From: an uncultured Bacteroidaceae bacterium | GTDB lineage: Bacteria; Bacteroidota; Bacteroidia; Bacteroidales; Bacteroidaceae | Assembly: GCA_905235565.1 (NCBI GenBank) | Contig: CAJOLR010000010.1 | Span: forward strand, 1-42,935 | Reading direction: 5' to 3' | Length of the DNA stretch: 42,935 bases | In this document: piece after piece, positions 1-8,190 of the stretch | Layout of the letters: every line of letters starts with the position of its first letter | Numbering within the stretch: position 1 is the stretch's first letter | Program-made: the position numbers and the translations under genes | The notes under the pieces: generated by a model | The model's database searches: none | Seen by the model: the letters and a program-made list of their open reading frames with translations, nothing else | What the model was told of the DNA's origin: nothing

Positions 1-662
<662 letters not shown>

Positions 663-673
663 ATAAAAAAATA

Positions 674-1339
674 TTAGACCTTAAGTTCTTTAAGAGAGGT
701 TATTGTTTGATCAGATTTATAGGTCATGCTCAACAATTCTTTATTATTCAACCATGCCGTCTGACATCCAATGGAGGCGGCGGGAAGGATGTCTTTTTCC
801 AGGCTGTCACCTATCATGAGGGTTTCTGATGGTTCAAATCCGAGAGCCTTTACCCCCAGACGGAATATCTCCGGATCTGGTTTTCGGACTCCTACAACGG
901 CCGATTCTATTACGTCTTTGAAGAGGTGACTCAGGCCGAACTCATGCAGGACGGTGTGCATATTGCCGTAGAAGTTGGTTACCAACACCATTGGAAGTTG
1001 TATCCTTTCCAGAACGGGTTTGGATACGGTAGATATATGCTTTACCACCTTGTTGTAGCAGGTGTCAAGGATGGTGTCCTGGGCGGTTAAGGTTACACCA
1101 TTGGACTGCAGATACTCGGTCTGCAAAGCTATCTTGGTCTGCAGGGTCTTGCAGAATGTATAGTCGGGTCCTATGATGGGGTTGCGGCCTAAGGTGCGCT
1201 CGGTATGAACGTAGGCATCCCAAAAAAGCGACTCGGGGACATCGGCCACAAGGGCGTAGGCATCACGGAATTGGTCAAACCAGTGGATGCCGTCGGAGTC
1301 TATGGTTCCGCCAAAATCTATGAGTATTCCCTTAATCAT
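674..1339 (-). CDS. HAD-superfamily hydrolase, last gene of the lipid-type cluster
   Basis: A 221-residue HAD hydrolase. Motif I is DFGGTIDS with nucleophile Asp8, motif II Thr121-Asn122, motif III Lys153 in RKPDPEIF and motif IV Asp178 and Asp183 in GDSLEKDI. The residue two after the nucleophile, usually the acid/base Asp of DxD phosphatases, is Gly10. The same replacement occurs in active HAD phosphatases such as YihX, so activity is not excluded. Its start overlaps the end of the flippase-like gene by 8 bp, so it is translated as part of that operon. By position it may dephosphorylate a phosphorylated head group or precursor (inference). A general sugar-phosphate or nucleotide phosphatase is the alternative. 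Confidence 0.85.
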   Translation of the reverse strand: MIKGILIDFGGTIDSDGIHWFDQFRDAYALVADVPESLFWDAYVHTERTLGRNPIIGPDYTFCKTLQTKIALQTEYLQSNGVTLTAQDTILDTCYNKVVKHISTVSKPVLERIQLPMVLVTNFYGNMHTVLHEFGLSHLFKDVIESAVVGVRKPDPEIFRLGVKALGFEPSETLMIGDSLEKDILPAASIGCQTAWLNNKELLSMTYKSDQTITSLKELKV

Positions 1340-2363
1340 TCCGTTTGCACACCTTAATTAAGATTACACCTATCACAGTCCAGACCACCTGGCGCAGGCG
1401 GGCCACCAATGCTGTATAGAGTCCGTATGCACCGGGCACCTGGACACCTCCGGCAGCAAGGGCCATACCGCCCTCAAAACCTCCCATCTGCATGGGCGAG
1501 AAGAATATAAGGTTGCTGAACAGTGATGAGAATGCCATTACCAGTATGCTGTCCCAGAACGTGAATCCGGGCATGAGCATTCCTATAAGGAGCCAATACT
1601 CCAGGCACGATACCACGCGGGCGGCATACTCCAGAAACAGCGACCACCAGAACGGTGCTCGGCGCCGGGTATGAAGGAACGCTATCTGGCTGTCCACATC
1701 CTCCAGATCGGCACGGTGTTTATTCAAATATCCTGCAGCCCATTTCTTTACAAAAGGAATGTGGCTTAAAAGAGCAAATACCTTGACCACGAAACCCTTG
1801 CGGTAACCCAGAGAGAATATCCACAGCACTGCCACAAAAATAACCGTCATCACACCCAGAATAATGCATATCCACAGATTCAGCGCATAACCATCGGCTG
1901 TAAAATGCAGCACCACATAGAGTGCCACTGCCGACAGCCAGAAACAGAAATGGGAACAGATGTGCATCATGGAGTACAGGATTACGGCCGATGTGGCTTT
2001 CCTGCCGCCCACATATCCCTGGAGTTCAAGTATTCGGTAAGGCTCGCCACCCATAAGTCCAAGAGGAGTGACATAGTTTAGGGCATACCCTGAAACAGTC
2101 AGCTGGAACACCTTACCAGGCGGCACTCTCCTACCCGTTCCGTCATTTATTATCAGTCCGAACGAGCAGGCGTTCATCAGGTAGATGAATCCCCAGAGCA
2201 CGACAATTACCGGAAACCATATCCCTGCCTCAGCCAGGACTTCCTTGACGCGGGTCCAGTCTGCATCGAACGTGAGCAGCATCAGTACTACTGCCGCCAG
2301 TCCTAACAGGAAGAATATGGTACGCCAGTGCCTCTTCATATATTGGCTGTCATTTCCCGGCAC
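1332..2363 (-). CDS. Flippase-like integral membrane protein (LPG synthase TM-region family)
   Basis: A 343-residue polytopic protein with about eight hydrophobic segments, the first near residues 12-30 (FFLLGLAAVVLMLL). It belongs to the PF03706/UPF0104 family, the membrane part of lysylphosphatidylglycerol synthase, where this region moves lipid across the inner membrane; no aminoacyl-transferase domain is present. Typical features are the central YALNYVTPLGLMGGEPYR stretch and a late MQMGGFEGG loop. It overlaps the CDP-alcohol phosphotransferase by 28 bp and the HAD gene by 8 bp, which ties it to both. The family is often annotated as a flippase-like domain, and I infer that it handles the product of the upstream transferase. 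Substrate unknown. Confidence 0.8.
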   Translation of the reverse strand: MPGNDSQYMKRHWRTIFFLLGLAAVVLMLLTFDADWTRVKEVLAEAGIWFPVIVVLWGFIYLMNACSFGLIINDGTGRRVPPGKVFQLTVSGYALNYVTPLGLMGGEPYRILELQGYVGGRKATSAVILYSMMHICSHFCFWLSAVALYVVLHFTADGYALNLWICIILGVMTVIFVAVLWIFSLGYRKGFVVKVFALLSHIPFVKKWAAGYLNKHRADLEDVDSQIAFLHTRRRAPFWWSLFLEYAARVVSCLEYWLLIGMLMPGFTFWDSILVMAFSSLFSNLIFFSPMQMGGFEGGMALAAGGVQVPGAYGLYTALVARLRQVVWTVIGVILIKVCKRND

Positions 2364-3262
2364 ACCCTTTCATGTGATGCTCTCATTCCAAAGAATATCA
2401 CGTTCATCACTGTCAGCTCAAATACGAAGTATATCCATGGCTGACCGATAAGCAATGATATGTAGAGGGCTATGGCCCGGGTATTGAAAGTTGATATGTT
2501 GGTCCATTTAAGCAGATGATATGTGCGGCGGCAGAACTCTGCCCCAAGCTCATGCGGAATCCTGCCGGCGTACTTGACGCGAACAGCGTTGCGGAATTTC
2601 TGGAAGCATGGCGTCATTCGCTCCTGGCTGCGTGTATAGTTCTGATAGAAGAAGAGCCAAATCTTCCAGAACCAGCGCTCACGCCATTGAGTAGAAGACT
2701 GTTGGGCAGCCAGTTCCCGGCTGTCATTAAGTTCAGAACTATCACCATGGAACAACAGGTAGATGTTCCTGTAATAATCGGCCAGACTGGCCTGACGTGT
2801 ATGGAAAACCAGACCGGATGTGGCCTCCAGTATCCATATCCAGATGCCCCATATACGTCCGCCGCCAAACGGCATGGGCTCAAAGGTGAGCCTTAAACCT
2901 ATGAAAACATAGATGAATATGAACCACAGATCACCGGCAAAACCGTCAAGCAGGCGCCCCCACATAGTCTTCTTGCCTGTCATGCGCGCCAGCTGACCGT
3001 CGGCACTGTCCAAAAAGTTTGCCAGCATGAGCATGAGTATGCCCAGAACAGTCCACTCCATTGTGGTGTGCCACCAGCAGAACCCTGCAAACACACCGAG
3101 GAATATGGAAATGACAGTAACTACATTGGGATGCACACCCAGCATTTCAAAGAATCGGGCTATGATATACCCGATGGGTCTTGTGAACCATATGTCCAGC
3201 CACTCCTCGGTATCCTTTGACTTGAATGTGGACTCAACAGTTCTTGTTTTCTTTCCTGTCAT
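2336..3262 (-). CDS. CDP-alcohol phosphatidyltransferase-family protein with shifted fourth Asp
   Basis: A 308-residue membrane enzyme of the CDP-alcohol phosphotransferase family, which joins a CDP-activated group to an alcohol to make phospholipid heads or phosphodiesters. The signature is present: Asp85, Asp88-Gly89, Ala92-Arg93, eight residues, Gly102, Asp106. The fourth Asp, expected at 110, is Gly, and an Asp stands at 111 (DGFAGD). It has several hydrophobic stretches before and after the motif and is longer than the roughly 200-residue minimal enzymes. It starts within the ATP-grasp stop region (4-bp overlap) and overlaps the flippase-like gene. A nucleotidyltransferase two genes upstream could make its CDP-substrate, as in the archaeal inositol-phosphate cytidylyltransferase/DIPP synthase pair. 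The head group is unknown. Confidence 0.85.
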   Translation of the reverse strand: MTGKKTRTVESTFKSKDTEEWLDIWFTRPIGYIIARFFEMLGVHPNVVTVISIFLGVFAGFCWWHTTMEWTVLGILMLMLANFLDSADGQLARMTGKKTMWGRLLDGFAGDLWFIFIYVFIGLRLTFEPMPFGGGRIWGIWIWILEATSGLVFHTRQASLADYYRNIYLLFHGDSSELNDSRELAAQQSSTQWRERWFWKIWLFFYQNYTRSQERMTPCFQKFRNAVRVKYAGRIPHELGAEFCRRTYHLLKWTNISTFNTRAIALYISLLIGQPWIYFVFELTVMNVIFFGMRASHERVCREMTANI

Positions 3263-4074
3263 CTCTTATCCATTATCAACCTGGCAATCTTCTGCGCCGC
3301 ACCTACCGTGCAGGTTCGGAAACTTGGCCAGTCATTGAAATCTATTATAGTAATCTTCCCGTCATCACCCACTACGGCATCGCCGCCATATACATCGACA
3401 CCCAGTATGTCCGATGCCCGCCCGGCAACGGCAGTCAAAGCATCCATATCGACACGGCCTGATTCCGGTTGGTCATTAAAACGCTCCAGACCGAACTTGC
3501 CATCCCGAGCCGATGCGGCATAACAGTCAGTAAGGCCGAAACCCCTGACGCCGTAAAACTTTATCAGCCATCCCTTAACGTGAGCCTGGATTACACACTC
3601 ACGGAAGCCGCGCTCTGAAAGACTGCGCATAGCAGCGTCCAGATTGTCGGCATCCTGAATATACTGCACATCATCCTTATCCACAGCATGGCTGTCAGCA
3701 CGTTTTATCCAACAGGGGTATTTATTCCATCCTTGTGGAATACCGTCAGTGCTGCAAATAATGCTGTCGGGAATTAGTCCTGTGCCGTTCAACAGTGCGG
3801 TTTGCGATGCACGGCCGCAATTCCTTACAGCCTGTACGGCGTTGGTTACCGGAACTGACGCCTGCTCCAGGATGGACAACGCCTCATGGCTACGGGCCAT
3901 CTGGAATATGCCGTCTATGCCATCGGGAATGGATTCAAGTTCCTGCTCACTGACACAGATAACCTCATGACCTGAACGGTCCAGTTCTGAGGCTACTCCA
4001 CGGAATACGGCGGCATCGCCCGCGGTACGGTTAGGCGAATACAACTCGGCACGGCTTACTCCAAGGTATCTCAT
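3259..4074 (-). CDS. ATP-grasp family protein
   Basis: A 271-residue soluble protein with the layout of an ATP-grasp enzyme. ATP-contacting Lys124 lies in CWIKRAD, the adenine-side segment in VIQAHVKG (161-168), Lys172 follows, and the metal-binding strand carries Asp232, Asp245 and Asn247 (IIDFNDWPSF). ATP-grasp proteins are mostly carboxylate-amine ligases through an acyl phosphate, but some are kinases, including inositol phosphate kinases of the ITPK type. It overlaps the nucleotidyltransferase upstream and the CDP-alcohol transferase downstream by 4 bp each, so it belongs to the same pathway. It could attach an amino acid to a head group or phosphorylate a polyol (inference); the sequence alone does not decide. 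Confidence 0.75.
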   Translation of the reverse strand: MRYLGVSRAELYSPNRTAGDAAVFRGVASELDRSGHEVICVSEQELESIPDGIDGIFQMARSHEALSILEQASVPVTNAVQAVRNCGRASQTALLNGTGLIPDSIICSTDGIPQGWNKYPCWIKRADSHAVDKDDVQYIQDADNLDAAMRSLSERGFRECVIQAHVKGWLIKFYGVRGFGLTDCYAASARDGKFGLERFNDQPESGRVDMDALTAVAGRASDILGVDVYGGDAVVGDDGKITIIDFNDWPSFRTCTVGAAQKIARLIMDKR

Positions 4075-4751
4075 AGTTTTGCTATCTCCTGTGCGCGGGC
4101 AACATCACTCACATGGTCCACATCGACCACCGGTCCCATATCGAATGCCTTCAACATCATTCCTGCCTCCAGGAGCCGGCGCTGGAAATAGCGCATCCTG
4201 GTCTGTCCGCTGCCAACACACTTACCAAGGACCTCCAGTGCAGGTGCCTTTAGGGCATATATTCCGGCAGAAACATATCGGAGACCATCCTGCATATCAT
4301 GGAAACCACAGATCATCATATCGGAATCAACATCCACGTAAAGTGGTTTCTCATCATCAATCAGTGATGTAACACCCATAAGACCGTCAAACGGGGTCTT
4401 TGAAAACTCATCCATCATCAATCTGAAACGGTTCTCGGAGAAGACGGTATCAACTGTGGTAACGCAGAACCGGTCACCCTCCAGATAGGGAGCAAGTTCC
4501 ATAAGGCTATGCATGGGTGTGGGTGTTTTCTTAACCACCAGGTCAACCGGCAATCCCTTAAGCAGACTGACAGTTTCCGGATTCTCTCCGTTTACTATAA
4601 CGGCTATACCATCGGCACCGCATCCCTTCATAATGCCCACCAGACGTATAATCATGGGTATGCCGTTTATTGGCACCAACGGTTTAGGCTGACTGAATCC
4701 TTCGGATGCCAGACGACTGCCTTCACCTGCAGATATGATGCCGAATCGCAT
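4071..4751 (-). CDS. Sugar/polyol-phosphate nucleotidyltransferase
   Basis: A 226-residue single-domain nucleotidyltransferase. The N-terminus has the pyrophosphorylase signature AGEGSRL followed by QPKPLVPING, and the metal-binding Asp probably lies in TTVDTVF. It lacks the left-handed beta-helix of GlmU and the C-terminal domain of glucose-1-phosphate enzymes, so the substrate is not read from architecture. It is the first of five overlapping genes that include a CDP-alcohol phosphotransferase. I therefore infer a CTP-dependent enzyme making a CDP-polyol, comparable to inositol-1-phosphate cytidylyltransferase. It begins 18 bp after the pdxA stop and probably shares the rlmN-pdxA transcript. 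A UTP- or GTP-using sugar enzyme is the alternative. Confidence 0.8.
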   Translation of the reverse strand: MRFGIISAGEGSRLASEGFSQPKPLVPINGIPMIIRLVGIMKGCGADGIAVIVNGENPETVSLLKGLPVDLVVKKTPTPMHSLMELAPYLEGDRFCVTTVDTVFSENRFRLMMDEFSKTPFDGLMGVTSLIDDEKPLYVDVDSDMMICGFHDMQDGLRYVSAGIYALKAPALEVLGKCVGSGQTRMRYFQRRLLEAGMMLKAFDMGPVVDVDHVSDVARAQEIAKL

Positions 4752-4769
4752 TGACGCCGAAGGGTGTGT

Positions 4770-5861
4770 TTACTCCTTGTCAGGATTGAGATGCTTCAGC
4801 TTGTCGCTGTCATCGCGTCGGTCAAAGTAGAGTTTGCCCAGCGGATTGGCATGAATCGCCTTCTCTGTCTGACGTGAGCGGTATATGTCTATTGCCGTGA
4901 ATATAGCCTCGCGCATGGATGCCTCGCTTGCCACTCCCTGGCCAGCTATGTCATAAGCGGTTCCATGATCGGGCGATGTACGTACAACAGGCAGGCCTGC
5001 CGTATAGTTCACGCCGCACTCCATGTCAAGAGCCTTGAGTGGAATAAGTCCCTGGTCATGATACATGGCCAATACAGCATCAAACTTACGGTACTCGCCG
5101 CTGCCAAAAAATCCGTCAGCCGGGAAGGGGCCGAAACACTGAATCTTGTCGGCCACAACCTCATCGATGGCGGGCTTGATTATTTCATTCTCCTCCTTGC
5201 CTATAAGTCCGTCATCGCTGGCATGCGGATTGAGCGCAAGTACTGCTATACGGGGTATCTCTATCCCGAAATCCTGTTTCAGGGATTTATGGAGGATTCT
5301 GAGTTTCTCCTTGATAAGGTCCCTGGACAGAAGCGATGCCACCTTGGATATAGGCTCGTGAACAGTGGCCAGAGCAACTCTCATGGAGCTGTTCATAAGA
5401 ATCATAAGAGCCTTATTGCCATCTCCCAACTTTGCCTCGATATATTCGGTGTGACCGGGGAAATTGAATGAGTCAGAGTGAATGGTCTTCTTGTTTATAG
5501 GTGCGGTAACCAGCACATCAATCTTACCCTCGCGGTACTCCTTTACGGCACGTTCCAGAGCCAGGAATGCAGCATGTCCACTCTCCTCGGTTGGGAGTCC
5601 GAAATCCACCTTGACATCCTCCTTGTTGCAGTTTACCACATTCAGGCGGTCCTGCTGTGCATCGGACGCGCTGTCTACCACATTGAAATTAGTGGGGGAA
5701 TCTATCGCCTTGCGATGGTATGTCATAACCTTGGGGGAGCCATACACCACAGGTGTGCAGAACTCAAACATGGTGGGATCCTCAAAAGTCTTGAGGATAA
5801 CCTCATATCCTATTCCGTTCACATCACCCTGGGTGATGCCTACAACTATCCTTTCACTCAT
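4770..5861 (-). CDS. pdxA: 4-hydroxythreonine-4-phosphate dehydrogenase
   Basis: A 363-residue PdxA that oxidises 4-phosphohydroxythreonine in the DXP-dependent route to pyridoxal phosphate; the family is cytosolic, dimeric and metal-dependent. It starts with the typical GITQGDVNGIGYE, and the three metal-binding His are seen as His168 (VHEP), His213 (NPHASDDG) and His268 (MYHDQG). FPGHTEY around His137 and SPDHGTAYDIAG near residue 299 are also family hallmarks. It is slightly longer than the 330-residue E. coli enzyme, with a charged C-terminal tail. It lies 15 bp after the DUF4837 gene and 18 bp before the nucleotidyltransferase, inside the rlmN-led unit. No pdxJ is present in the window. 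Confidence 0.95.
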   Translation of the reverse strand: MSERIVVGITQGDVNGIGYEVILKTFEDPTMFEFCTPVVYGSPKVMTYHRKAIDSPTNFNVVDSASDAQQDRLNVVNCNKEDVKVDFGLPTEESGHAAFLALERAVKEYREGKIDVLVTAPINKKTIHSDSFNFPGHTEYIEAKLGDGNKALMILMNSSMRVALATVHEPISKVASLLSRDLIKEKLRILHKSLKQDFGIEIPRIAVLALNPHASDDGLIGKEENEIIKPAIDEVVADKIQCFGPFPADGFFGSGEYRKFDAVLAMYHDQGLIPLKALDMECGVNYTAGLPVVRTSPDHGTAYDIAGQGVASEASMREAIFTAIDIYRSRQTEKAIHANPLGKLYFDRRDDSDKLKHLNPDKE

Positions 5862-5876
5862 ATCTTTTCTTTCAAA

Positions 5877-7061
5877 TTAGTCTTCGGGGGTTATTAATAT
5901 CTCTTCCAGATTATAATTGAATTTCTCCAGATCCAGTTCATCCGGCAGGCGCAGTGTATAGAGTGCCGCCTCCAGTTTCTTGAGAATGTTACGCTTTGGC
6001 TGGTTGGGGTAATAGACAAAGGCCTCGGCCACAACAACACGCTGGTTCTTTTCGTCAACACGTGAAACCGATACGAACGGACCTCCCATATCGTAACCCT
6101 TGATATTCCAGAGTCCGCGTACTACCTGGGCATACTGGCCATGAACCGTCTCGTCCGATATCAGATTGAAACCTTTTGTAGTCATCATGTATTGTCCCTC
6201 TTTAGGTCCGGGGACATTGGCCTTCATGACCGAGTCACGCTTATGGACAAAGTATGCCTCGGTAAAGGTGTTTACGTGACGGTACGGGTAAGAATAGACT
6301 ACAATGTTCAGGTTCTGTTCAACGTTTCTGGGGAATCTGTCCTGACTGGCAGCCCATACAAAATTCCTGCCGGTCTTGGTCCTGGTCAACTCCGTCGGAG
6401 CCCACATATCACATCCGAAAGTCTTCTTCACGGCCTCACGTATATGCGGCTGGTGGTCATTCCTGAGCAGATCTATCTGGCGGTTCAGTTCAGCCCTGGT
6501 AAAGAATTCTATGATGGCATCGTGATTCTCAACCACAAAGTCCTTGAACTTGAGCGCATTGGGTGCCTGAATGGTCATCACTATCTGAGGGGCTGCATAC
6601 ACATCCCTTGAGAACTTGAACTTGCAACTGGAATAAGTGGCAGGATCAATCTTGATGATCACTATGTTACGGCACAGGCGCAATGTCTTGGAGAGGTTGT
6701 TCTTGGTTATTTTGGAAACCTTGAAACAAGGCTCAGACTGCGCTACACCGGCCAGATCGTCGGTAAGGACAGCATAGAGGGAGTCAACCGCGCCATTATG
6801 GAAATCATCCTCGTCTGCAACCAGAAGGATCTCATATGGGGAGCCGGCAGATGTTGGAGTAAGGATGGATTTCTTTTTACCGCGGCCAACCCTGACATCA
6901 CCTTTTTGGGATTTCTTGGCGTTACCTGACTTAACCGGAACCTTTGCTTCGGTCTGGGCCCCATCGGCCTTTGACTGTTCTCCTTTACGGGAATTGCCGC
7001 ATGCAACGGTTACCATTACCGCCAGCAACGCCATGCAAACTTTATAGAAAAACTGTTTCAT
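5877..7061 (-). CDS. DUF4837 family lipoprotein
   Basis: A 394-residue predicted lipoprotein: Lys/Phe-rich start, hydrophobic core and lipobox VTVAC-G near residue 21. A low-complexity, Lys/Ser-rich linker runs to about residue 65, followed by a globular part beginning ILTPTSAGSPYEILLVAD. This matches the Bacteroidota family DUF4837, whose function is not established. In Bacteroidales it is commonly found between rlmN and pdxA, as here (4 bp after rlmN, 15 bp before pdxA), which supports the family call. The long charged linker after the lipid-anchored Cys suggests a domain held away from the membrane. No catalytic motif is recognisable. Confidence 0.85.
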   Translation of the reverse strand: MKQFFYKVCMALLAVMVTVACGNSRKGEQSKADGAQTEAKVPVKSGNAKKSQKGDVRVGRGKKKSILTPTSAGSPYEILLVADEDDFHNGAVDSLYAVLTDDLAGVAQSEPCFKVSKITKNNLSKTLRLCRNIVIIKIDPATYSSCKFKFSRDVYAAPQIVMTIQAPNALKFKDFVVENHDAIIEFFTRAELNRQIDLLRNDHQPHIREAVKKTFGCDMWAPTELTRTKTGRNFVWAASQDRFPRNVEQNLNIVVYSYPYRHVNTFTEAYFVHKRDSVMKANVPGPKEGQYMMTTKGFNLISDETVHGQYAQVVRGLWNIKGYDMGGPFVSVSRVDEKNQRVVVAEAFVYYPNQPKRNILKKLEAALYTLRLPDELDLEKFNYNLEEILITPED

Positions 7062-7065
7062 GATC

Positions 7066-8097
7066 TTATGGTTTTAATGATTCTTCATTTGCAGTACTCA
7101 ACATTCCGCAGGCAGCCCATATATCCTCGCCACGCGATGCGCGGATTGTGGCAAACACGCCGTGAGTGGTAAGCCAGTCGCGGAACTCCGTCATTTTCTG
7201 TTCCGATACCGGACGCAGCGGACTGTCGGGGATGGCATGGAAACGTATCAGGTTAACCCTGCAACTCAGTCCGCTGAGCGTTTTGACCAGCTGACGGGCA
7301 TCGTCCATAGAGTCATTCACACCGTCAAACATGGTGTACTCGAATGACAGACGGCGCTGATGGCTGAAATCATACCGGCGCAGCACCTCCAGCATCTCGG
7401 TCATGGAGAATGCCTTCTCGGCCGGAATAAGTTCACGGCGCTTATCCGGTGTGGGAGCATGCAGGCTCACTGCGATATGACAGTCACAGCCCTCAATAAG
7501 CTGTTTAAGCTCGCGGCGCAGGCCTACTGTCGATATGGTGATGCGTTTGGGACTCCAGCCGAATCCCCACGCAGATGTGAGTATCTCCTGGACGGCCAGT
7601 ACATTCTCCAGATTATCTAAAGGCTCACCCATACCCATAAACACCACATTGGTCAGGTTCTCCTTACCCGGCAGAGAAAGTATCTGGTTAAGTATCTCAC
7701 CTGCTGTAAGACTGGCGGTATAGTGCTGGCGGCCTGTCATGCAGAACACGCAGCCCATCTTGCAGCCTACCTGACTGGATATGCAGAGCGTGGCGCGGTC
7801 ATCATCAGGAATATAGACCGCCTCAACATAGTGGCCGTTCTGAACGGGAAACAGGTATTTGACCGTACCGTCGGCCGATGCTGCCTTGTGCGAAGGCTCA
7901 GCCAGACCTACCTCATAGTTCTCTGCCAGCTTGGCCCTGTGCTTAAGAGATATATTGGTCATGCCGTCAATGGAGCGGACCTGCTTTACGTAGAGCCAAT
8001 CGGCCATCTGCCTGGCTGTAAACAGGGGCATACCGTTCTCCACAGCCACCTGCTGCAGCTGTGCCAATGTCATTCCAACCAGATTCTTCAGAGCCAT
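7066..8097 (-). CDS. rlmN: Dual-specificity rRNA/tRNA adenine-C2 methyltransferase RlmN
   Basis: A 343-residue radical-SAM methyltransferase that methylates C2 of A2503 in 23S rRNA and of A37 in some tRNAs. The 4Fe-4S cluster motif is Cys112, Cys116 and Cys119 (GCKMGCVFCMTG). The Cys that forms the protein-RNA adduct is Cys330 in IWAACGML. VVFMGMGEPLDN and ISTVGL further identify the family. It is the first gene of a minus-strand unit reaching to 674; a good -7 box lies about 60 bp upstream. Length and motifs are complete, so an active enzyme is expected. Cfr is very similar, but the core-gene neighbours argue for RlmN. Confidence 0.95.
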   Translation of the reverse strand: MALKNLVGMTLAQLQQVAVENGMPLFTARQMADWLYVKQVRSIDGMTNISLKHRAKLAENYEVGLAEPSHKAASADGTVKYLFPVQNGHYVEAVYIPDDDRATLCISSQVGCKMGCVFCMTGRQHYTASLTAGEILNQILSLPGKENLTNVVFMGMGEPLDNLENVLAVQEILTSAWGFGWSPKRITISTVGLRRELKQLIEGCDCHIAVSLHAPTPDKRRELIPAEKAFSMTEMLEVLRRYDFSHQRRLSFEYTMFDGVNDSMDDARQLVKTLSGLSCRVNLIRFHAIPDSPLRPVSEQKMTEFRDWLTTHGVFATIRASRGEDIWAACGMLSTANEESLKP

Positions 8098-8155
8098 TTT
8101 TCTATTCCTTTACCCCAAAAACGTAGTGTTTTCCGCATTACGTCTTAAAAGTTTA

Positions 8156-8163
8156 CAAAGGTA
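8156..8163 (-). promoter_or_regulatory. -7 promoter box for the rlmN unit
   Basis: The minus strand reads TACCTTTG, a full match to the Bacteroidota -7 consensus TAnnTTTG. A start near 8150 gives rlmN a leader of about 50 nt. No clear -33 TTTG is visible. The box lies only 14 bp from the plus-strand -7 box of the glycosyltransferase gene. Confidence 0.65.
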
Positions 8164-8177
8164 TTAAAATAATTCAT

Positions 8178-8185
8178 TATTTTCG
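8178..8185 (+). promoter_or_regulatory. -7 promoter box for the glycosyltransferase gene
   Basis: TATTTTCG differs by one base from TAnnTTTG, and a TTTA at 8152-8155 could serve as the -33 element. The box ends five bases before the ATG at 8191, so the transcript would be leaderless or nearly so. Confidence 0.5.
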
Positions 8186-8190
8186 CTGAT

